Positions 60,559-64,000 of a stretch of DNA of 64,000 nucleotides are shown in pieces. Source of the DNA: Collinsella aerofaciens. Lineage in GTDB: Bacteria > Actinomycetota > Coriobacteriia > Coriobacteriales > Coriobacteriaceae. The stretch is from contig NZ_JADNJQ010000004.1 in the NCBI RefSeq assembly GCF_015555045.1, forward strand, positions 42,960 through 106,959, read 5' to 3'. The notes beneath the pieces are model-generated. The model did not search any database. It saw only the letters and a list, made by a program, of their open reading frames with translations, and was not told where the DNA came from. A program made the position numbers and the translations under genes. How positions within the stretch are numbered: the first letter of the stretch is position 1; every line of letters begins with the position of its first letter.

Positions 60559-63051
60559 TTAGCTGATTCCCACAAACATGCAGCCCGAGGTCGCCCCGCG
60601 CAGACGGGCGGCGGGCTTACGGCCCGCCTGCGCCGCTTCGACGGCACGACGGACGCGGGCGACGGCACGGCCCACCTCATCCGTTTCGAGCAACGTTCCG
60701 TCAACCATGAGACGACGCACACCGGCATCGAGCAGCTGAGGAACCTGCGGCGTGAGGTCGATGGGGTAGGCATCGTACAGGCGAGAGCGGCCGTGGATGT
60801 CGGTGCGGACGGGCATGACCTTTCCGTCGATATTCTTGAGCGAGAGCTTGCGGGCACGCAGACGGCAGTTGACACAATCGTGGATGCAGCCGTTGGCAAC
60901 CTGCAGAATGCAGTGTTCGCTCGTCATAACGCGCGGACGGCCAAAGACGGTGATGCCCAGAGCCGCGGGCGCGGCGGCGCCGAGCGAGGCAATCTCGTCG
61001 AGCGTGATCTCGGGCGAGAGCCAAAATGCGCCGGCTCCGCGCTCGGCAAGCGCCTCCATGCAGGGTATGTTGTGCACCGGCAGGCAAGAGCGAATCTCGG
61101 CCGTGGCGCCGGCATGCGCGGCTACGGCGAGCTCGGAGATATTGCCGACGGCGACGGTGGCTCCGGCATTGATCCAAGGATCGACGCGCTCGTGGTCGAC
61201 GGCGCGGCAGACCTCGTCGAGTACGGGCACGATACCCTGCTCAAATGCATCGGCAGGGGAGAGTCCGACAGCCTCGAGCGCGTCGGTGGTCATATAGATG
61301 CGCGCGGCGCCCTCGGCGCGAGCCGCCTCGGCGGCTTCGAGCGTGGTGACGGCGGCGCAGATCTGCGGCTCATCGCGGTAGTGCTCGGGCATGGGGCACG
61401 TGCATTTGTCGAGCACCGGCAACTCGAGCGTTTTCGCGCGCTCCTCGTACGGTGCGAGAATGGCCTCCTCCAGCGCCTTGCAGGCGGCAGCGCGCACCTT
61501 GTGCACAGCGGAGAAGCCCATGCCGCAGCCCTCATCGAGCGTCACATCAAAGCTCGCTGCCTCAAAGGGCGAAGAGCCCATGCGGCCCACATGCTCAACC
61601 AGGTCTGCCGCCTCGACGGCGCGAGTCTTGGCGGCCTCGACGGTGAAGCCTGTGGCGGTGGCGGCGAGCGCGGGGTTGTCACAGCAGGTGAGTGTGACGG
61701 TAAACGGCTCGCCCAGGCGCGACACGACGGACACATCAACAGCTCGGCGGCGCAGCACATCGCGCTTGAGCGCGGCGCCGGCGGCGTCGATGGCACGCTG
61801 ACTGCGAATCACGCGGACGCGGCAGCCCTCGGGCATGCTGCGGGGTACGCGACATTCGATGATGTCGCCCGCGGCGGCATCATCGGCAGCAATGGTGGTC
61901 AGGAACTGGTCAAACTCGTTATCGTGGCGAAGCTCCAACAGGTCGCCCTTGCCCACGGGCTCAAACAGCTCAATGCGGGCGATGGCGGCGCGGCGACGGC
62001 GGTCGTCGGGCTTGAGGCCGCGCACATCGCGGTTGGCCGGGCGGCCGCCCAGCACCGTGCCCACGATCTGGCCGCGGTTGTTGGAACGCTCGTAACTCAT
62101 CATCTCGTCGCCCGAGGTGCCGTCCTGATAGGCGTGCGTAAAGTCGCGGTTAAAGCAACGCTTGAGTTGGCGCTGGCGAGCGGCGTCCTCGTCCTTATCT
62201 ACGGCGACCCCGGCCAGCATGTCGTCAATTTCGTGACGATACACATCGACGATGGAATACACGTAATCGGGCGCCTTCATGCGGCCCTCGAGCTTGAGCG
62301 ACGCGGCGCCGGCGTCATACAGGCGGCGAACGAGCTGCGAGGTGTTGGTGTCACGCGGGCATAGCGCACGCTCGCGGCCGGCGGGGGAGAGCGCGCGACC
62401 GTTTTCGTCGATCAGTTCGTAGGGCAGGCGGCAGGGCTGGGCGCACATGCCACGGTTGGCCGATCGTCCCGCCATGGCAAAGCTCGAAAGCAGGCACAGA
62501 CCCGAGTAGCAAAAGCAGATGGCGCCATGGCTAAAGACCTCAAGGTCCACATCGGGCGCGGCATTATGAATGGCGGCGATCTCGTCGATGGAGAGCTCGC
62601 GCGAGAGAGTCACGCGGTCGGCGCCCTGCTCGCGGCACCAAAGGGTTCCGCGGTCGTCGTGGATGTTCGCCTGGGTCGAGATATGTGTCTCGATGCCGGG
62701 CATGGTGCGCTTGACCTCAAAGAACAGACCCCAGTCCTGGATAATGAAGGCATCGGCGCCCAGCGTGGAGCAGCGATGAATGAGTTGCAGCGCATCGCCC
62801 ATCTCGGACTGCTTGATGACGATGTTGACCGTGACGTAGACGCGCGACCCGGCTAGATGCGCGGCGCGGCAGGCCTGCTCAAAGGCCTCGTCGGTAAAGT
62901 TGGTGGCCTTGCGGCGGGCGTTGAAGCTGCCCATGCCGCAATAGATGGCGTCTGCCCCCGCGGCGAGTGCGGCGGCAAAGGGCTCGGGCCCTCCGGCGGG
63001 CGCCAAAAGCTCGGGTCTGCGGTTGGTGGTTCGACTGGCGGTTGCGGTCAT
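60559..63051 (-). CDS. U32-family peptidase-like protein (RlhA/YdcP type)
   Basis: 830 residues. The N-terminal PELLAPAGGPEPFAAALAAG, FSHGAICFCYSGLCLLSS and GRSANRGMCAQPCRLPYEL are U32 signatures, with the conserved cysteines. The middle holds a DUF3656-like region and the C-terminal part a second cysteine cluster (CILQVANGCIHDCVNCRLRA). E. coli RlhA of this family is needed for 5-hydroxycytidine in 23S rRNA, so a modification role is likelier than proteolysis. Operon with the pseudouridine synthase supports RNA modification. AAAGGCAGGA precedes the ATG. Confidence 0.88.
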   Translation of the reverse strand: MTATASRTTNRRPELLAPAGGPEPFAAALAAGADAIYCGMGSFNARRKATNFTDEAFEQACRAAHLAGSRVYVTVNIVIKQSEMGDALQLIHRCSTLGADAFIIQDWGLFFEVKRTMPGIETHISTQANIHDDRGTLWCREQGADRVTLSRELSIDEIAAIHNAAPDVDLEVFSHGAICFCYSGLCLLSSFAMAGRSANRGMCAQPCRLPYELIDENGRALSPAGRERALCPRDTNTSQLVRRLYDAGAASLKLEGRMKAPDYVYSIVDVYRHEIDDMLAGVAVDKDEDAARQRQLKRCFNRDFTHAYQDGTSGDEMMSYERSNNRGQIVGTVLGGRPANRDVRGLKPDDRRRRAAIARIELFEPVGKGDLLELRHDNEFDQFLTTIAADDAAAGDIIECRVPRSMPEGCRVRVIRSQRAIDAAGAALKRDVLRRRAVDVSVVSRLGEPFTVTLTCCDNPALAATATGFTVEAAKTRAVEAADLVEHVGRMGSSPFEAASFDVTLDEGCGMGFSAVHKVRAAACKALEEAILAPYEERAKTLELPVLDKCTCPMPEHYRDEPQICAAVTTLEAAEAARAEGAARIYMTTDALEAVGLSPADAFEQGIVPVLDEVCRAVDHERVDPWINAGATVAVGNISELAVAAHAGATAEIRSCLPVHNIPCMEALAERGAGAFWLSPEITLDEIASLGAAAPAALGITVFGRPRVMTSEHCILQVANGCIHDCVNCRLRARKLSLKNIDGKVMPVRTDIHGRSRLYDAYPIDLTPQVPQLLDAGVRRLMVDGTLLETDEVGRAVARVRRAVEAAQAGRKPAARLRGATSGCMFVGIS

Positions 63052-63157
63052 ATCCTGCCTTTCAAAATGCTCAGATATTCAAAAGTATAGTGGTGCTGTT
63101 GCGGCGGACGATGACCGCAGCCCAAGCAGGACAAAGTCTTCAGCAGCCCTTGCAGCA

Positions 63158-63239
63158 AAAATGATCCGTTTCCCTCCGTCCCCAGCGGATCAGGTGATCC
63201 ATGGGGGACGGAGGGAAACGGATCATTTTGAGCTTCACC
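63158..63239. repeat. Perfect 26-bp inverted repeat with an inner palindrome
   Basis: 63158-63183 (AAAATGATCCGTTTCCC then TCCGTCCCC) is the exact reverse complement of 63214-63239. Inside, GGATCAGGTGATCC (63187-63200) is itself palindromic. It sits in the 378-base gap between the divergent U32 and ridA genes; the rest of the gap shows no gene and only weak promoter-like sequence. Confidence 0.85.
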
Positions 63240-63429
63240 GTCCGGTCGTGCCGTTCAGCGGCCGACAGGCGCCGTTGGGCGATAAATTATTCTCGCAACG
63301 TGATAATAATCTTGCATCGCGCGGAAACCTTGAGTACTATCCCAAATCAAGCGCGGTGTTCAGACCGAATTGTGCCTCCCGGTGCGAACGCCGCGCTCAC
63401 GCTCTCTATCTGATCGTAAGGAGAAAAAC

Positions 63430-63807
63430 ATGAGCAAGACCGTCGTGTCTTCCGATAACGCACCCGCAGCCATCGGCCCGTATTCCCCCGGCATCCAGAC
63501 CGGCAACATGGTGTTCCTGTCCGGCCAGCTGGGCATCGACCCCGCAACCGGCAAGATGCCCGAGGGCGTCGAGGCCCAGGCTAAGCAGTCCCTTGCTAAC
63601 GTCGAGGCCCTGCTGACCGCTGCCGGCGCCACCTTTGCCGATGTCGTCAAGACCACGGTCTACCTGGCCGACATCGCCGACTTCGCTGCCGTGAACGAGA
63701 TCTACGCCTCCAAGTTCGAGGCTCCGTTCCCCGCGCGCAGCGCTTTCCAGGTTGCCGCCCTTCCGGCCGGCGGTCTGGTCGAGATCGAGGTCGTCGCCGC
63801 TCTCTAA
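63430..63807 (+). CDS. ridA: RidA family enamine/imine deaminase
   Basis: 125 residues. GPYSPGIQTGNMVFLSGQLG at the start, VVKTTVYLADIADFAAVNEI and the final PARSAFQVAALPAGGLVEIE (with the arginine that binds the substrate carboxylate) are canonical. It removes reactive enamines made by PLP enzymes. The ATG at 63430 has AAGGAG upstream. Single gene with its own terminator. Confidence 0.95.
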   Translation: MSKTVVSSDNAPAAIGPYSPGIQTGNMVFLSGQLGIDPATGKMPEGVEAQAKQSLANVEALLTAAGATFADVVKTTVYLADIADFAAVNEIYASKFEAPFPARSAFQVAALPAGGLVEIEVVAAL

Positions 63808-63836
63808 GGCGTTGGCGAAAACAAAACATGACATGC

Positions 63837-63876
63837 AAAAAGAACCCTGCAGCGCGTGCGAGCTGCAGGGTTCTTT
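63837..63876 (+). terminator. Terminator after ridA
   Basis: AAAAGAACCCTGCAGC pairs perfectly with GCTGCAGGGTTCTTTT. Symmetrical, so it could work from both sides. The last ~120 bases of the window show no gene. Confidence 0.93.
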
Positions 63877-64000
63877 TGTCACGTGACGGATCGCTTGCGG
63901 AGCCACCAAGGGCAGTCTTTTTGGGACGTGTCTCTATAGTTTTGTCAACCGCGTGCTTCGCGCCATTTCGGCATGACGCATCCGGGCGCCCGGCGCCCCC

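Overview
This window is a GC-rich stretch of a bacterial chromosome. The actinobacterial-type RpoC, FeoA-FeoB fusion, FabK-type fatty-acid cluster and many ATG/GTG/TTG starts with strong AGGAGG sites fit the Coriobacteriia, most probably a Collinsella-like gut anaerobe. That placement is inference from protein recognition, not a database result. The backbone is the ribosomal and transcription super-cluster (nusG-rplK-rplA, rplJ-rplL, rpoB-rpoC, rpsL-rpsG-fusA-rpsJ, rplC to rplX). Here it is broken into blocks separated by unrelated gene modules.

Layout. 1-1.8 kb: end of nusG, rplK, rplA. 1.8-21.2 kb: first accessory module, holding a metallophosphoesterase with a BMP-like protein, an MscS channel, a three-gene ABC importer, a WYL regulator, asnS, a PTS IIA protein, an esterase, FeoAB, an MFS exporter, a GH13 glycosidase, a deoxyinosine-type DNA glycosylase, a flavodoxin-like protein and an aminotransferase. 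21.5-32.2 kb: rplJL with an L10-type leader, galU, rpoBC. 32.4-34 kb: an ECF sigma factor and its membrane partner. 34.4-37.9 kb: rpsL-rpsG-fusA-rpsJ. 38-51.4 kb: birA, a complete FAS II and acetyl-CoA carboxylase operon in the order familiar from Lactobacillales, a PTS IIC, a CDF metal exporter and a histidine phosphatase. 51.6-57.6 kb: rplC to rplX. 57.9-64 kb: an oxidoreductase with a DeoR regulator, RluA, a U32 peptidase and RidA. No rRNA, tRNA or CRISPR array was found.

The main unexplained structure is intergenic. Three long stem-loops (21273-21477, 34134-34272, 51395-51559) share a conserved core of 64-67 bases, but each has its own unrelated, nearly perfect inverted-repeat arms of 34-49 bp. 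All three sit at the point where an accessory module meets a ribosomal operon (before rplJ, rpsL and rplC). A second family of short hairpins carrying GGGACAG or CTGTCCC loops marks several module left edges and gene ends. Other repeats include a 62-bp tandem array before feoAB and a perfect 26-bp inverted repeat before ridA.

Two core transcription proteins look unusual. The β′ subunit has a C-terminal helix-hairpin-helix segment resembling the α-subunit C-terminal domain, followed by an acidic tail. The β subunit has a lengthened, rewritten fork-loop-2 region. AccD and AccA are fused, FeoA and FeoB are fused, and a BMP-type binding domain is fused to a ParB-like N-terminus without a signal peptide.
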